IMG/VR virus record: IMGVR_UViG_3300027971_000029
Span: 60,558-124,557 of that record
DNA: 64,000 nt
Reading direction: 5' to 3' (one strand)
Source: a virus
Of the stretch, positions 43,907 through 52,888 are shown one piece after another; positions within the stretch are counted from its first letter, which is position 1, and each line of letters begins with the position of its first letter. A model generated the notes under the pieces. It searched no databases and had not been told where the DNA came from. It saw nothing but the letters and a program-made list of their open reading frames with translations. Both the position numbers and the translations under genes were made by a program.

Positions 43907-46272
43907 TTTGGTATCAACTCAGGATATTTTTTATACATGTCTTCTTTTGATAACTCATGCATATCAGCCCACACCTTAGCTTCTTTTTTTGTTTTTGTGG
44001 TTCTGATATGATTGCCTTTTTCATCATGCACATTATATTCAACATCAGCAGTAGTTCTACCTCTAAAACTTTCTTTCTTAGTTATAGAGGCTTTCTTTTC
44101 TTCTGTCACTCTACCCAATGAATCGTATTTACTACTAGCAGTTCCTAATGGTGGCGTGATTAATTCTTTACCTCCAAACTCATCGTCAATATTTATTGGA
44201 GATTTATGAAGTTTTTTCTTTATTTCTTTGAGCGAGAGGGTGCCGGTTTTGCGAGTACTTTTTTCGCCGCTGGCTTCTTTGGCGTAGATTGTTGTTTCTT
44301 CGCTGGCGTTTTCTTCGGTGGGGTTGGCTTCGCAACCACAGTGTTCTCTAAGTTCACGGGTGCTTCTTGGACCGGTGCTGGCTCGACTGCTGGTGTCTCT
44401 ACTACTTCCGGTTCCGATTTCTTCTTGAATAGTGCCGCTATTGCTTTGAACATTGTAATTCTCCTGTTTGAATTTTTCTCTGATTGATGATAACGATACA
44501 GATTTCTCTGTAATTAATTCACTGAAACTTATATCGATTTCTTCTTTTCTGATACCTTTTTCTGCCGCTTTCAATTTATTGAGAGTGGATGATTTCTTTG
44601 CTTTGTCTAAACGACCCTTGAGTTCTGGTGTCATTTCAGTCTTTGTAATGTCTGCAACTGATTTTAATTTTGGTGCTGTAGGTTGTCTAGCGGTTGTTGG
44701 TTTTGATGAACCCAAAGAACCTGACTGAGTTGGAATGTCTGGAGATGGTGTTGGTTGATTCTTATTGATAGCAACCAATTCATCATTAACTGAATGATGT
44801 GTGATTTCTCTATCTTTACCATAACGACCAAAACCATAGTAAGTCAGACCAAGTTTAGATGCTTGCTCACCAGCACCAGAACCTTTACGAACAGGTCTTG
44901 CTTCAAGATTTTTCTCGACTGTCTTATCTTTACGAACAAGTTCAGTTGAAATCCATGACTTAGCAATATCTGATTTAGGTGCAGACGCTGTAAATTTTCT
45001 TACAGTCTTAAAAATATTATTAAGTTCTTGTGTCTTTCTATGAACAACATCAGGTGGTGCATTTCGTAAATCTTCTGAGTTATCATAGTGAAAGAAATTA
45101 GATTGACCAAATAGCTTTTGTAATTCAGGTCTTGCAGCCTGTGCAGAATCCCATTTCTCTTTGCGAATTTTATCAGGTACTTCACGACCGCCTCTTTGAC
45201 CTCTATCAATATTTCTTTGGCGAGATACTTCATCAGCAGTGTCAACGAAAACCATTTGAGTTTCATAACCCAAGTCTTCAAGTTCTTTTTTGATACGCTT
45301 TGTCTTTTCGATATCGTCAGCAGTACCATTGATGATTAGACCATTGCGTCCATTGATTGCAAGGCGCTGTCTTAATTCTGTAACTGACTTAGCAGTACCA
45401 CGAATCTCATCTCTCTGTGCTTGTTCTGATTCAGGCATCTTTTTATTCAGACGCTTTTTGTCCATCAAGAATTCAAAAGCATTGTCAGAATTGATTTCAG
45501 TTAGACCATTCCCAGCAAGAGTTTTACCCATCACAAAATCTTTGCCTGAACCAGGACCACCTGCTAAGAAAATTGCTTTGAAGATACCTGAATCGTGAAC
45601 ACCTTCAACAAGAAGATTCTCAAAAAGAATGTCCATTGTAATCTCAACAGATTCTTTCACTTCACCGATGTACTTGTCTAAAAGACTCTTCACTTTCTCA
45701 GGACTTTTTGCATGTGGATATAATTGACTTATCATTTGTCTCTTTGCCTTATCATCCGCTTTGGCATACATCTCTCTGACTTGTGAACCTGAGTAGACTT
45801 CTTTGCCATTTAATTGGAATACTTTTTTCTTTGTAACGAATATGTATCCATGCCCAGTCTTCTCATCAAAAGGTTTGCATTCTTTAATTGATTTGTATGG
45901 TTGATAGTATGACTTTGAACCATCTTTCTTTGTGTAGTTCACAGGGTCTCGCTCACTACGAACCAAGATAAGAATATCTTTCTTTGGGTTGTACTGCGCT
46001 AGAATTTCTTTGGGATTTACAGGTTGAATAACCTGCACGAATTTATCTGTAACGCCTGCTTGTTGCGCTAAGAATTGTTTGTCTTTGAATGGGATAGGTC
46101 TTTGCTTTGTGTCGTTACTTGAGGCGACATAGAAATCAGCACTTGGGAAAGCACTTTTCGCTTGTTCGTAACTACTCATATGACCTGCATGAAAAGGCTG
46201 AAAGCCTCCACCATACACGACAATGACCTTGGATTGACTTTTGGCTTCTGCCAAAAATTTGCTAAATTTCAT
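43903..46272 (-). CDS. Nucleotidyltransferase-kinase fusion with structural-type tail, 789 aa
   Basis: Residues 16-200: cytidylyltransferase-like fold, VVYGGGFQPFHAGHMSSYEQ (GxFxPxHxGH) and VYSGSQVREM (ISxS/T-like). Residues about 230-400: P-loop kinase with FLAGGPGSGKDFVMGKTLAG (Walker A), LIINGTADD and RNIDRGQRGGREVPDKIR. The rest (400-789) is low complexity and repeats RGRTTADVEYNVHDEKGNHI-type sequence near the end. Domain order suggests a nucleotide or NAD-related bifunctional enzyme fused to a virion-type tail. A late box lies 35 nt upstream. Contains a nested ORF in another frame. Confidence 0.8.
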   Translation of the reverse strand: MKFSKFLAEAKSQSKVIVVYGGGFQPFHAGHMSSYEQAKSAFPSADFYVASSNDTKQRPIPFKDKQFLAQQAGVTDKFVQVIQPVNPKEILAQYNPKKDILILVRSERDPVNYTKKDGSKSYYQPYKSIKECKPFDEKTGHGYIFVTKKKVFQLNGKEVYSGSQVREMYAKADDKAKRQMISQLYPHAKSPEKVKSLLDKYIGEVKESVEITMDILFENLLVEGVHDSGIFKAIFLAGGPGSGKDFVMGKTLAGNGLTEINSDNAFEFLMDKKRLNKKMPESEQAQRDEIRGTAKSVTELRQRLAINGRNGLIINGTADDIEKTKRIKKELEDLGYETQMVFVDTADEVSRQRNIDRGQRGGREVPDKIRKEKWDSAQAARPELQKLFGQSNFFHYDNSEDLRNAPPDVVHRKTQELNNIFKTVRKFTASAPKSDIAKSWISTELVRKDKTVEKNLEARPVRKGSGAGEQASKLGLTYYGFGRYGKDREITHHSVNDELVAINKNQPTPSPDIPTQSGSLGSSKPTTARQPTAPKLKSVADITKTEMTPELKGRLDKAKKSSTLNKLKAAEKGIRKEEIDISFSELITEKSVSLSSIREKFKQENYNVQSNSGTIQEEIGTGSSRDTSSRASTGPRSTRELREHCGCEANPTEENASEETTIYAKEASGEKSTRKTGTLSLKEIKKKLHKSPINIDDEFGGKELITPPLGTASSKYDSLGRVTEEKKASITKKESFRGRTTADVEYNVHDEKGNHIRTTKTKKEAKVWADMHELSKEDMYKKYPELIPK
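44220..44453 (-). CDS. Nested lysine-alanine-proline-rich ORF in another frame, 77 aa
   Basis: MFKAIAALFKKKSEPEVVET then PAVEPAPVQEAPVNLENTVV and a H1-like tail (KKTPAKKQQSTPKKPAAKKV). AGGAG lies 7 nt before its ATG (AGGAGAATTACAATG), inside the 789-aa gene, one frame off. The local base composition is richer in G+C than neighbours. The reading with clear protein-like composition and strong ribosome site suggests a real nested gene. Role unknown; DNA condensation is a guess. Confidence 0.5.
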   Translation of the reverse strand: MFKAIAALFKKKSEPEVVETPAVEPAPVQEAPVNLENTVVAKPTPPKKTPAKKQQSTPKKPAAKKVLAKPAPSRSKK

Positions 46273-46306
46273 TTTGCCTCTACAGCAAACAGTTAAAGAA
46301 TACTGT

Positions 46307-46314
46307 TATTTATA
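46307..46314 (-). promoter_or_regulatory. T4-type late promoter (TATAAATA)
   Basis: Exact TATAAATA on the minus strand (46314-46307), 35 nt before the 789-aa gene. The leader holds GAGG before the ATG. Indicates late expression for this gene and those after it. Confidence 0.75.
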
Positions 46315-46777
46315 ATTCTGCCATAGTGGGGTCTTTCAATAACTCAGGAAAATCAGTACAGATACCTAAGAAACTCATTTTAAGAGTGTCATCAGGTAAG
46401 AAATGATGTTCTGGCATTACACCTACAGACAATTGTCCTACTGGCATTTGACCTGGATAAGCCCACACATATCCCCATGAAGTCATGGTGTAATCATCTT
46501 TATCATGGAAGAATGTGTGTAGGTTATGTTTCAGACAATATTCAAATGCTTCTCTATTTTTAGCATGAATCCAAAGAAGAGTTCTTCTACTCTGAAGCCA
46601 ATCTAAATCAATATCATATTGTGGACCATCGTGACCGAGATAGAGTACATCTCCAACGAGCCTCAAATCTATCTCAACAGAAAAACCTTTTGCTATCGCC
46701 TCATCAATGAATGATGGAGAATTCTCTCTGGTCTCATCAGGACCAAAGCGATTGCCACGATGGGAGATAAACATCAT
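46310..46777 (-). CDS. Glycerophosphodiester phosphodiesterase-like protein, 155 aa
   Basis: MMFISHRGNRFGPDETRENS holds the HRG metal/acid motif, and SVEIDLRLVG the ExD-type site; then LYLGHDG. A short (155-residue) GDPD/PI-PLC-like TIM-barrel protein. The start at 46777 overlaps the methyltransferase gene by ATGA. Substrate unknown. Part of the sugar cassette. Confidence 0.75.
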   Translation of the reverse strand: MMFISHRGNRFGPDETRENSPSFIDEAIAKGFSVEIDLRLVGDVLYLGHDGPQYDIDLDWLQSRRTLLWIHAKNREAFEYCLKHNLHTFFHDKDDYTMTSWGYVWAYPGQMPVGQLSVGVMPEHHFLPDDTLKMSFLGICTDFPELLKDPTMAEL

Positions 46778-47466
46778 TTTTGCACCTGAACCCAAATCCA
46801 TTGTGGATGCTCATCATGGCAAGTACCAGTCAATGTGTGTGAGAAGTTTTTGAATCCTACACTGCAAACATCAGTCTGTAATGCATCAACATCTTCAACT
46901 CTTGTATCTTTGTTATGTACTTCACTAAACGAACCATAGTCGCTTTGAAAGTAATCAACTGACCTTGGATGTCCTGGACCAAATCCCATTTGAAAACAGA
47001 AACTACCGCCTGGTTTCAATGCACGAAAAAACTCTTTGTAGAGATTGATACGAACATTTCTTGATGTAATGTGTTGCATACAGATAACACTGAAGATAAC
47101 ATCATATGTTTCATCAGCAATCATCGGAATAGATTTACCATCATTAGCCCAAAGATTTGGGATTGCAATACCAGCATCTTCAAGATTGATTTTTGCTTTA
47201 TCGATACAGTCAGGTGCAATATCGCAACCATCGACTCTATCGAACCAATCTTTGAATCGAATCATGTTACGACCAGGACCGCAACCATATTCAAATGCTA
47301 ACTTGCCTTTTGTATCAAGACCTCTGAACAACTCAGTCTCATATTCTTTGAATGCTTGATGTTCGTGATACCATCCAACTACAGGATTCTTATTCTGTAA
47401 TGACCAACCACCAGAAATGTGATTCCAAAAGTTGGATTGATTTTGTAAAAACTCTTCTTCTTTCAT
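46774..47466 (-). CDS. SAM-dependent methyltransferase, 230 aa
   Basis: KLAFEYGCGPGRNMIRFKDW is the SAM-binding loop; YDVIFSVICMQHI the acidic loop region; then ALKPGGSFCFQMG. Class I fold. Located in the sugar/glycosyl cassette, so methylation of a sugar or of a nucleotide-sugar is plausible. Confidence 0.85.
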   Translation of the reverse strand: MKEEEFLQNQSNFWNHISGGWSLQNKNPVVGWYHEHQAFKEYETELFRGLDTKGKLAFEYGCGPGRNMIRFKDWFDRVDGCDIAPDCIDKAKINLEDAGIAIPNLWANDGKSIPMIADETYDVIFSVICMQHITSRNVRINLYKEFFRALKPGGSFCFQMGFGPGHPRSVDYFQSDYGSFSEVHNKDTRVEDVDALQTDVCSVGFKNFSHTLTGTCHDEHPQWIWVQVQK

Positions 47467-47467
47467 A

Positions 47468-48253
47468 TTAACCTCTCAAATATTTTGTTGTGAACCATGG
47501 ATACCAATCAATCTCAGGGAATGCTGGCGGCGTCATATAATTGGTAATCGGACCGATACCATTTATTCCGTTGCCAGGAGTCTGCCACTTCGCTTTGAAG
47601 TGTCCTTGAGAATGATTTAGAATATAATTTGTATTAACACCAGTGATGTTTTCAATTTCGTGATGTTGATTTACATATGTTTCATCGATTGCTTTAGAAC
47701 CAATGTCAGTAGCGATTAAACTTCTGATACCAATATCATTGTGAATAAAACCCCAATCGTGAGTTTCTGCAATAGACAATTTAGATTTATCATAGAACAT
47801 GAAACATCTTTTTAGAAAGTCTGCATCACCACAATAGCAACCAAGATATCTTTCATCAAACCAACCTACTGTAGCCAATACTTTCTTCTTCATGTAAAAG
47901 AATGTGTCGCCAGCAGGTCCCCAAATCAAATCATACTTATCACAGTCTCTGCGAATTAGATTTGAAATATTAGGATGAATAGCAGTATCATCTTGAACAA
48001 ACATTGCATCATCATGTTTTTTGAATGCTTTGATGAAGATGTTGTTCCAAGACCTAGCACAATATGAATTAGCCTCAGGGTCTGATAGAGTATTGTAAGT
48101 GATACTCTTAACACGCTTTGCATTTTCTTCAGTCAACCTAACTTCAGGATGATTAGAAAATATATGAATGTCGTGAGCAGTCGATGCACCGAAGGTGTTA
48201 ATCTGTCTGTTCAGTGCCTGTGGTCTATTAAATGTCAAAATCCAAACTTGCAT
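47468..48253 (-). CDS. Glycosyltransferase (GT-A fold), 261 aa
   Basis: MQVWILTFNRPQALNRQINT start, then DDAMFVQDDTAIHPNISNLI (DD metal site), LATVGWFDERYLGCYCGDAD and IAETHDWGFIHND. GT-A type, family uncertain. GGAG lies 6 nt before the ATG at 48253; the four preceding codons begin with TTG. One of four glycosyltransferase-like genes here. Confidence 0.8.
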   Translation of the reverse strand: MQVWILTFNRPQALNRQINTFGASTAHDIHIFSNHPEVRLTEENAKRVKSITYNTLSDPEANSYCARSWNNIFIKAFKKHDDAMFVQDDTAIHPNISNLIRRDCDKYDLIWGPAGDTFFYMKKKVLATVGWFDERYLGCYCGDADFLKRCFMFYDKSKLSIAETHDWGFIHNDIGIRSLIATDIGSKAIDETYVNQHHEIENITGVNTNYILNHSQGHFKAKWQTPGNGINGIGPITNYMTPPAFPEIDWYPWFTTKYLRG

Positions 48254-48269
48254 AATTATCTCCAAAATT

Positions 48270-49646
48270 TCATTTATGATTATCTAAAAAGTAATTCAAG
48301 TCTTCTGGTGTACCGATACCCCACATCTTTTGGATTTGTTTAACACGAATCTTCTTTCCATCACCAATTGCCTCATTGAATACTGGGCAGACATAAAACT
48401 CGCCATTTGTTCTAATGTCTTTATGAATCATTTGTCTAGCATACTTGACATAATCAGAACCTTTGTTCCAATAGTAAACACCAACTGTTGCTTGATTAGA
48501 AATCACTTTCTTCTCTGCAACTTCTGAAACAAAACCATTGTCATCTAGTTTAGCATATGACCATTTAGGATGTGTAGCTTCGAATGTTAGAATGCCACCA
48601 TCGATGTTATCTGCTTTGAAAGCATACATGCATTCGTTTGAATTCCATTCGACAAACTGGTCAGAGTTTGCCATGATGAGTGGTTCGTCATTGTCGATAA
48701 ATTCTTGTGCAAGAAGTGTGGTGCAAGCGGCACCTTCTGTCATACCATCAACTTGAACGATTGTACAGTTTGGTGCAATCAAGTTAAGCATGTATTTGAG
48801 ATTGTATTTCTCATAGTGTTCTTTCTGAACTAGAAAAATGTAGTTGGCTTCAATGTTCAAATTCTCAACAACAACTTGAATCATTGGTTTACCACGAACT
48901 TCAATCAGTGGTTTAGGGAATGTATAACCCGCTTGTGCAAATCTTGAACCTGCGCCAGCCATTGGGATTAAGACATTCAGTTTTTTGTCACGCCAAGGAA
49001 TGTTTGTCTTCTGTTGTTCATTTTCAAACTCTTCGACTCTTTGCATAAATTTTAATGCATTCAAGTCACTGGCATTCTCAACTGGATATAAAATAGCACC
49101 AGAGTCAATTGCGCCTTGTCGCCCTATGTGGCTGTCTTCAATAATGATTGTATTCTTAGGTAATGCATTCAACCCAATCATACAACGCCAGTACATTTCT
49201 GGAAATGGTTTTGCGAATCGAACATCTTGATTGCTGACAATGTAATCAATTTCACCTAAGATGCCAATCGTATCAAGTGCAATGCGAACAGTTTCACGAA
49301 TGCTGTTAGATGCAACTGCAATCTTCCAGCCTTTCATTTTCAACTGAGCAATTAGATATCTAGCTGTATGATTCTTTGGAAGTTTTCTTAGCAAATCAAA
49401 TGTTGCTATCTGCTTATCTTCCCAAATTTTATTAAAGTATTTTCTATCTAAGCCTTTTCGTTCAGATAGCATCTCAAGTTTTCTTGTAGTGTTCAATCCA
49501 TCATATGTGCTTAGATGTTCTTCACGAGTAATTACAAACTCTTGACCAATCTTAGCAAGTGCATCATTCAATGCATCATAGTGTAACTCTCTCGAATCAA
49601 TTAACACACCATCTAAATCAAAAATTACAAGTTTATTCTGCATCAC
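48270..49646 (-). CDS. HAD phosphatase-sugar nucleotidyltransferase fusion, 458 aa
   Basis: N-terminal HAD (about 1-210): LVIFDLDGVLIDSRELHYDA, ASNSIRETVRIA and IIIEDSHIGRQGAI, beta-phosphoglucomutase-like. C-terminal nucleotidyltransferase (about 225-458): LIPMAGAGSRFAQAGYTFPK (signature G-x-G-x-R...PK), PLIMANSDQFVEW and GTPEDLNYF. Likely makes or activates a hexose phosphate for the glycosyltransferases. A single polypeptide with both steps is unusual. Confidence 0.85.
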   Translation of the reverse strand: MMQNKLVIFDLDGVLIDSRELHYDALNDALAKIGQEFVITREEHLSTYDGLNTTRKLEMLSERKGLDRKYFNKIWEDKQIATFDLLRKLPKNHTARYLIAQLKMKGWKIAVASNSIRETVRIALDTIGILGEIDYIVSNQDVRFAKPFPEMYWRCMIGLNALPKNTIIIEDSHIGRQGAIDSGAILYPVENASDLNALKFMQRVEEFENEQQKTNIPWRDKKLNVLIPMAGAGSRFAQAGYTFPKPLIEVRGKPMIQVVVENLNIEANYIFLVQKEHYEKYNLKYMLNLIAPNCTIVQVDGMTEGAACTTLLAQEFIDNDEPLIMANSDQFVEWNSNECMYAFKADNIDGGILTFEATHPKWSYAKLDDNGFVSEVAEKKVISNQATVGVYYWNKGSDYVKYARQMIHKDIRTNGEFYVCPVFNEAIGDGKKIRVKQIQKMWGIGTPEDLNYFLDNHK

Positions 49647-50262
49647 GATGAACCTTATTATGTTTTACTATACTTGCACCATTACACTTCCAATTAGCAA
49701 TCTCTCTCATACGAATAGACCACTCAACATCTTCAGCACTACCCCATGTCATTTCTTCATTCATTGGGCACTTCTTCATAAAATCTTTCTTCACAATCAT
49801 GTAACCGCCTGACTGATACATGAATTTAGTATGACCCCAATCATCATATCTCAATGATGTGTAGCGAGGAAAGATACGAGAATCCCAGCAAACCCAATCA
49901 GTGAAATGTCTCTTACCAGTAATCAACTGTTGTGCATTAGAACACACATCCCAATCTTCACCGAATGCTACAAAGTTTGTATACCAGTCTTTGTCGAAAG
50001 TGTAGTAGTCGTGAAAAATTACAACATTGTCGTACTTAGCTTCCTGTGCAAGAATGTTTTTCTTACGAGTAACCCACTTCTTTTTTATAGTCTCATCAAA
50101 GAAGATATGCTTTGCATTAGCAGTATCGTTAAAAAGACCTTGTCCGATAATTAAAATTTCATGGTTAGGTATATTGAGTGCGGCAATAGAATTACAGACT
50201 TCATTTAGTCTCTGTACATTTTTGTAGTCTGTTGTTATGCCGAAAGTAAAATTCATACGCAC
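49633..50262 (-). CDS. Glycosyltransferase, 209 aa
   Basis: MRMNFTFGITTDYKNVQRLN, then HEILIIGQGLFNDTANAKHI, NVVIFHDYYTFDKDWYTNF and SGGYMIVKKDFMKKCPMNEE. GT-A/family 2-like with H-D-Y at the DxD position; later MTWGSAEDVEWSIRM. Overlaps the HAD-NTase fusion by 14 nt. Confidence 0.78.
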   Translation of the reverse strand: MRMNFTFGITTDYKNVQRLNEVCNSIAALNIPNHEILIIGQGLFNDTANAKHIFFDETIKKKWVTRKKNILAQEAKYDNVVIFHDYYTFDKDWYTNFVAFGEDWDVCSNAQQLITGKRHFTDWVCWDSRIFPRYTSLRYDDWGHTKFMYQSGGYMIVKKDFMKKCPMNEEMTWGSAEDVEWSIRMREIANWKCNGASIVKHNKVHRDAE

Positions 50263-51206
50263 CTCAAAATATCATCGACTGTGTTCCCAATCAATCTATT
50301 AAGTGTAACATATTCATAGGATTTGTCAATCAATTCTTTGTCACTTTTGAATGTTTTAAGGATGTTTACCAATTGTTCATCAGTATCATACACCATACCA
50401 AAGTCTTTCATTGTCTCAGCGCCAGCAATGTTACGAGCAACCCATTGTGTTTTATTCAACATTGATTCAAGAAGAACTAAACCAAAGCCTTCTGAGTATG
50501 AATGTAGAATATACAAGTCTGCTTCACGAATTGCAGACATAACATCTGCACGAGAATCGATTAGAAATGGTTTGACAAACTCTGATTCATTTGGCATTAG
50601 TCCATGACGATTATCATAACCAGTTAGAACGAGAGTTGTATCAGGAACTTGTGCATTGTTGAACACTTCAACTAATTCATGCATTGCTTTGTTTGGCCAG
50701 TAACCACCGCATGATAGAAACATGTTCTTAGTTTTGATACCATACTTTTCACGAAAGCCTTGCATACCGATAGAAATCTTCTCATCAATACCATGTCGAA
50801 CAGCAATACCCTTTCTAAGTATATTGTGTTTTCTAATGTGTTTCCAATCTGCTGTAGTTGAGCATCCAAGATACTTACACTCTTGCAATGCTTTCAAACA
50901 TGTTGGTGATTCAGATGGTAGAATTAATTGATAGAGAATAGGTGATTTTATTTTTGATGCATTTGATAAAACAAAATTCTGTACATTAACATCACCACCA
51001 TGAACAACAATCAAATCCCATGTTTCATTTAAAATTTGTGCATCACTGCTAACTTTAACACCATTCAAGTCGCCCTGATGTTCGCCTGCTAGAACCCACA
51101 CTTCATGCCCACGAGATAGGGTTTCTTCTGCCATGTCTCGCACATAGTTTTCTGAGCCACCAGGAAAAGGTGCATAACGATGCACAACATATAATAACTT
51201 AGCCAT
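50253..51206 (-). CDS. Glycosyltransferase family 4 (GT-B), 317 aa
   Basis: MAKLLYVVHRYAPFPGGSEN, FRKYGIKTKNMFLSCGGYWPNK-type Rossmann entry, and the donor-binding block LYILHSYSEGFGLVLLESML (E-x7-E). The start at 51206 is chosen for homology (VVHRYAPFPGG); 23 further codons upstream lie in the next gene. Transfers a sugar from a nucleotide donor. Confidence 0.88.
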   Translation of the reverse strand: MAKLLYVVHRYAPFPGGSENYVRDMAEETLSRGHEVWVLAGEHQGDLNGVKVSSDAQILNETWDLIVVHGGDVNVQNFVLSNASKIKSPILYQLILPSESPTCLKALQECKYLGCSTTADWKHIRKHNILRKGIAVRHGIDEKISIGMQGFREKYGIKTKNMFLSCGGYWPNKAMHELVEVFNNAQVPDTTLVLTGYDNRHGLMPNESEFVKPFLIDSRADVMSAIREADLYILHSYSEGFGLVLLESMLNKTQWVARNIAGAETMKDFGMVYDTDEQLVNILKTFKSDKELIDKSYEYVTLNRLIGNTVDDILRCV

Positions 51207-52062
51207 ATTTCTTCTCAATAATTTTTCGCCATTCGGGAACACGGTCATACTGATGCACAAGATAGAATGGTTCACCTGTACTGGTACACACTACATCATC
51301 TTTCATAATTGGTGTAGGCTCAAAGAGATGTGGTCTGAATTCTTCAATCTTACTTGGGTCAGCAGTTGTTCCTAATTGGGCTGCCCATCCTTCTTCAGAA
51401 TTTGTAAACCTAGTTACATCACGATATGTTTTTGTGTGTAGCAGAACATTCAATGCGGCTTGGTCTGGACCACCACCGCCAGGAACATTCTGTGGTGAAC
51501 CTGAACATGACATGAACAGATTCAAAAACAAATCAATCATTGTATCAAATCTACCTGATACAGTTCCTGCATTGTAGATGAGATTGTTTTTGTTTGCTTC
51601 GTAGATTAATGGACCAAAAGATTGAATGAGGTTGTTCTTACCCCATGCCTCATCTCTGTAACGAATAGATTCACAAGCAACATTGATAGTCTTGTCGCCC
51701 ATATTCTTTTCTAACCACTCTGATGGATTTCTTTGAAAGACAACATCACGAACATCGGTTGCTATTAGATAGCGATATTCTGCACGGTCTTCTAGTTGAC
51801 TCATAAAGTACCATAGATGCATGAATCGTTCAAGCATAATGTTGAACTCTTCACGGTACTCGAATCTTTTCAATTCATCATTGCGAGTGAAAGCAATGAT
51901 TACATAACCTCTCTTGGTTAATTCTTCTACAACATCAAAAGAGATATTGTAGCAAAGCATAACTTTCTTGCCTGTGAACCCACAGGTGTCAAGAGAGTTT
52001 ACCCAATACTTTATTTTGTCGAAATCATAATTGGTGATAGCACCAACAACCACATCTTGCAT
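51199..52062 (-). CDS. Glycosyltransferase-like protein (DVRD), 287 aa
   Basis: MQDVVVGAITNYDFDKIKYW, then EYRYLIATDVRDVVFQRNPS (DxD-type motif in ATDVRDVVF), VPGGGGPDQAALNVLLHT and STGEPFYLVHQYDRVPEW. Related to glycosyltransferases of large phages; acceptor not known. Ends the glycan cassette, overlapping the GT4 gene by 8 nt. Confidence 0.75.
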   Translation of the reverse strand: MQDVVVGAITNYDFDKIKYWVNSLDTCGFTGKKVMLCYNISFDVVEELTKRGYVIIAFTRNDELKRFEYREEFNIMLERFMHLWYFMSQLEDRAEYRYLIATDVRDVVFQRNPSEWLEKNMGDKTINVACESIRYRDEAWGKNNLIQSFGPLIYEANKNNLIYNAGTVSGRFDTMIDLFLNLFMSCSGSPQNVPGGGGPDQAALNVLLHTKTYRDVTRFTNSEEGWAAQLGTTADPSKIEEFRPHLFEPTPIMKDDVVCTSTGEPFYLVHQYDRVPEWRKIIEKKYG

Positions 52063-52081
52063 AACAACCTCACTTGTTTAA

Positions 52082-52603
52082 TTACTTATCTATAAATCCT
52101 AAAAATGACTCTACAGCAATTTTATCGTCACTTGTTTTAAAATCTTTCTTTCGCATGATAGTCTTCATTCTAACTTCAAACGAATCACCCATTATATCAA
52201 TAACTACAGGAAGATTCAAGTCTTTTTGCAAGTCTACCAATACTGCTTGCCCATCACCATGTGCTTTAATCTTAGCCGCTTTGTTCTTCTCAATCTTTTT
52301 GAAGAACTGTTGCAACTCGGTAATCTTAATACAAGGAACATTTCTCGAATCGCTCATTCTTTCAGCAAAGTGTTTTGTGAATTGAATGTCTACTTGATAT
52401 TTTTTAAGAAGTCTATCGGCAAAAGTTTCTAAGTCTTTCAATTGCTGTGATGTATATAGAGTACATTGTTCAGCATCTTCTTTGACTGTTTGACCAGGAG
52501 TGTCTTTCTTATATTTCTTCACTAACTCTGGTCTACCTTCTTCACCAGCACCAGCTTTTGAAACAAACTCTTGTTCAGCAATATGTTCAGAGAATTTTAA
52601 CAT
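52082..52603 (-). CDS. Conserved T4-like phage protein, 173 aa
   Basis: MLKFSEHIAEQEFVSKAGAG, then IQFTKHFAERMSDSRNVPCI and GQAVLVDLQKDLNLPVVIDI. The FTKHF.ER..D.RN.P.I block is a conserved signature that I have seen in marine T4-like phages; no function known. The opening resembles the FxxFLxE-type head proteins. Basic and acidic mix. Confidence 0.75.
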   Translation of the reverse strand: MLKFSEHIAEQEFVSKAGAGEEGRPELVKKYKKDTPGQTVKEDAEQCTLYTSQQLKDLETFADRLLKKYQVDIQFTKHFAERMSDSRNVPCIKITELQQFFKKIEKNKAAKIKAHGDGQAVLVDLQKDLNLPVVIDIMGDSFEVRMKTIMRKKDFKTSDDKIAVESFLGFIDK

Positions 52604-52888
52604 TTAGCTTCTTGTAAGTGTTAGAATCTTTTGAATCTGCGTTTCAAGAATTGGTCTACGATTAGGCCAATTGATATATGGTTTGTCAGCAGTCTTTAGA
52701 AGATTCGATAAGAACGGCATAATAAGTTTTTCTACTTGCATCAATCGTGCTTTGTATTCTTCAACAGTCTCATCTTTCTCTGCAATTACAGCATTGTATT
52801 CTTCTTCAGATACAGCAGAGAATCCAAAATCATTATCACTGTATTCATTTAGAATAGCATTAATATCATATGTAATTTTTGTTGCCAT
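52604..52888 (-). CDS. Conserved T4-like phage protein, 94 aa
   Basis: DINAILNEYSDNDFGFSAVS, then EEEYNAVIAEKDETVEEYKA and PYINWPNRRPILETQIQKIL. Small helical family found beside the DUF6267 gene in T4-like phages. Function unknown. One-nt overlaps with both neighbours. Confidence 0.7.
   Translation of the reverse strand: MATKITYDINAILNEYSDNDFGFSAVSEEEYNAVIAEKDETVEEYKARLMQVEKLIMPFLSNLLKTADKPYINWPNRRPILETQIQKILTLTRS

Noticed and set aside
43903-46272. Frameshift error instead of a nested gene in the NTase-kinase gene
   Set aside because: Both frames stay open through the whole region and the long frame resumes conserved-looking sequence, so no frameshift is needed; a sequencing error cannot be fully excluded.
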